From contig JAKAZP010000108.1 of assembly GCA_021815905.1 (NCBI GenBank), forward strand, positions 1-7,933: a DNA stretch of 7,933 nt. The letters run 5' to 3'. This DNA comes from Pseudomonadota bacterium (lineage in GTDB: Bacteria; Pseudomonadota; Gammaproteobacteria; Steroidobacterales; Steroidobacteraceae). The position numbers and the translations under genes are program-made. The notes under the pieces were generated by a model. That model did no database searches. It was not told the DNA's origin and saw only the letters and a program-made list of their open reading frames with translations. This document shows, in pieces, positions 6,932 to 7,933 of the stretch. How positions within the stretch are numbered: the first letter of the stretch is position 1; each line of letters begins with the position of its first letter.

Positions 6932-7471
6932 ATGGCTCTTAGAACGATTCTCGAATTTCCCGATCCGCGCCTGCGCACACGGGCTCAGCCCGTGAGCCGG
7001 TTCGACGCCGAGCTGCATCGGCTGATCGATGACATGCTGGAGACGATGTACGCCGCCCCGGGCATCGGTCTGGCCGCCACCCAGGTCGATGCGCATCTGC
7101 GACTCATCGTGATCGACGTGTCCGTCGAACACACCGATCCTCTGATCCTCGTCAATCCCGAGATCCTCGCGCTCGAAGGCGAGGCGGTCACGGAGGAAGG
7201 TTGCCTGTCGGTGCCGGGCGTGTTCGATGAGGTCAAGCGCGCCTCGAAGCTGCGGGTGCGCGCCAACGATCGCGACGGAGCGCTCTTCGAGCGCGACTGC
7301 GAGGGCATACTGGCGGTGTGCGTTCAGCACGAGTTGGATCACATCGACGGCAAGCTGTTCGTCGACTATCTCTCCAACATGAAGCGCGAGCGCATCCGCA
7401 AGAAGCTCGAGAAGGAGCGCAAGGAGCGCTCGACCCGCGACTCCGGCGTCCGCGAGCATCGCGCGTACTAG
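6932..7471 (+). CDS. def: Peptide deformylase
   Basis: Def removes the N-formyl group from the initiator Met of new proteins, at the ribosome exit, using a bound metal (usually Fe2+). The 179-residue product carries all three family motifs: GIGLAATQ (44-51), EGCLSVPG (89-96) with metal ligand Cys91, and QHELDH (132-137) with ligands His133 and His137 and catalytic Glu134. Length is close to E. coli Def (169); the extra residues are a charged Lys/Arg/Glu tail. The ATG at 6932 is chosen because [15 protein letters not shown] matches the family start; an ATG at 6860 in the same frame would add 24 unrelated residues. No Shine-Dalgarno sequence is visible before 6932. It is divergent from the LysM gene and stands upstream of fmt. 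Confidence 0.96.
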   Translation: MALRTILEFPDPRLRTRAQPVSRFDAELHRLIDDMLETMYAAPGIGLAATQVDAHLRLIVIDVSVEHTDPLILVNPEILALEGEAVTEEGCLSVPGVFDEVKRASKLRVRANDRDGALFERDCEGILAVCVQHELDHIDGKLFVDYLSNMKRERIRKKLEKERKERSTRDSGVREHRAY

Positions 7472-7643
7472 TTGCCCATCGACTGACGCGGACGCCCGAG
7501 CATGAAGCGGTACGAGCGAGACGCCCAGGCACAGGGATCTGCCCCGCCGCCGCAGGTGGCGGAGTTTCGAGCACAAGCCACGCTTTTTGCTCGAAGCAGC
7601 GCTGGGCCGGGCAGGACGCCCCGATCCAGCGCTTCGTACTGAC
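7472..7643 (+). other. def-fmt spacer, unusually long, with two predicted stem-loops
   Basis: In most gammaproteobacteria def and fmt are nearly adjacent; here 172 bases lie between them. Two hairpins follow one another: CCGCCGCC-gca-GGTGGCGG (7544-7562, one G-U pair), and a longer one at 7565-7596 whose outer arms TTCGAGCA/TGCTCGAA pair perfectly and whose inner AAGC/GCTT closes on a 3-base loop. Only a short TTT follows the first hairpin and no T-run follows the second, so neither is a standard terminator. No promoter for fmt is obvious. The region could act as leader or attenuator for fmt or be neutral spacer. Confidence 0.4.
7502..7642 (+). other. Possible 46-residue small open frame ahead of fmt
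   Basis: An ATG at 7502 opens a 46-codon frame ending in TGA at 7640-7642, one base before the fmt GTG. The predicted peptide ([18 protein letters not shown]...) is basic, Ala/Ser/Pro/Arg-rich, has no membrane segment, and resembles nothing I recognise. No good ribosome binding site precedes it. The stop-to-start distance would suit translational coupling to fmt, which itself lacks a Shine-Dalgarno sequence. Frames this short are common by chance in GC-rich DNA, so it should not be taken as a gene without comparison. Confidence 0.2.
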
Positions 7644-7933
7644 GTGCGCGTCGCCTTCGCCGGCACGCCCGGGTTCGCCGTGCCCGCGCTCCTGGCGCTG
7701 CGGCACTCGGCGCATGAGGTGGTCGGGGTGCTGACCCAACCCGACCGGCCGCGAGGCCGCGGTCGGCGCCTCACCCCCTCACCCGTCAAGCAGGCAGCCG
7801 ACTCCCTGCCGATCGCCCAGCCGGCGGTCCTCAAGCAGCCGGGCGACTGGTCGGCGCTCCTCGCGTGGCAGCCGGACGTCCTGGTCGTCGTGGCCTACGG
7901 CCTGATTCTGCCGAAGGCGGTACTCGGGATCCC
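7644..7933 (+). CDS. fmt: Methionyl-tRNA formyltransferase (N-terminal part, cut by window edge)
   Basis: Fmt transfers a formyl group from 10-formyl-THF to Met-tRNA(fMet), the first step of initiation and the partner reaction to Def. Ninety-six codons are present of about 310. They match the family closely: [14 protein letters not shown] (3-16), [18 protein letters not shown] then LTPSPVKQ, and [17 protein letters not shown] near the right edge. The catalytic Asn-His-Asp residues lie just beyond the edge and cannot be checked. The start is the GTG at 7644, where the family usually begins (MRIVFAGTP-like); there is no ATG nearby in frame and no clear Shine-Dalgarno sequence. A TTG 57 bases upstream is possible but would add unrelated residues. 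Confidence 0.93.
   Translation, partial: MRVAFAGTPGFAVPALLALRHSAHEVVGVLTQPDRPRGRGRRLTPSPVKQAADSLPIAQPAVLKQPGDWSALLAWQPDVLVVVAYGLILPKAVLGI

Noticed and set aside
7544..7596. The def-fmt hairpins as an intrinsic terminator
   Set aside because: The first stem is followed by only three T and the run of five T lies inside the second stem-loop, so the usual stem plus T-tract form is lacking.
1..7933. Mobile elements, CRISPR arrays, tRNA or rRNA genes
   Set aside because: No transposase or integrase motif, no spaced direct repeats, no cloverleaf or rRNA-like stretch was seen on either strand; all long stretches are accounted for by housekeeping genes.

Overview
The window reads as ordinary chromosomal DNA from a GC-rich gammaproteobacterium. 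The order def-fmt on one strand, with a LysM protein gene, dprA, smg and topA running away from them on the other, is a known gammaproteobacterial housekeeping neighbourhood (Pseudomonas keeps fmt-def-LysM-dprA together; Xanthomonas relatives join dprA, smg and topA). TopA without zinc fingers fits a Xanthomonadales/Nevskiales/Steroidobacter-like lineage better than an enteric one. This placement is inference; the sequence alone does not name a species.

Layout. At the left edge is the C-terminal 386 codons of a YheS-like ABC-F ATPase on the + strand (2-1162). It runs tail to tail, with one base between stop codons, into topA on the - strand (1164-3773). Reading the - strand from the right: a LysM lipoprotein related to TsaP (6743-5466), a 78-base gap, dprA (5387-4296), smg (4299-3796, overlapping dprA by 4 bases) and topA (22 bases later). 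The spacing suggests dprA-smg-topA are one operon, perhaps including the LysM gene. A 188-base divergent region (6744-6931) with a perfect -10 box separates this set from def (6932-7471) and a 5' fragment of fmt (7644 to the edge).

How the genes work together. Fmt formylates the initiator Met-tRNA and Def removes the formyl group from the finished chain, so they are a matched pair. DprA handles incoming single-stranded DNA in transformation, TopA relaxes negative supercoils, and TsaP-type proteins anchor the type IV pilus secretin through which transforming DNA may enter. A link between envelope protein and DNA-uptake protein is plausible but inferred from adjacency. Smg has no established function.

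No mobile element, CRISPR array, tRNA, rRNA or foreign-looking island was seen. No clearly new system is visible. The points most worth a second look are the long structured def-fmt spacer with a 46-codon open frame ending one base before the fmt start, the one-base convergent junction, and the conserved but unexplained smg gene.
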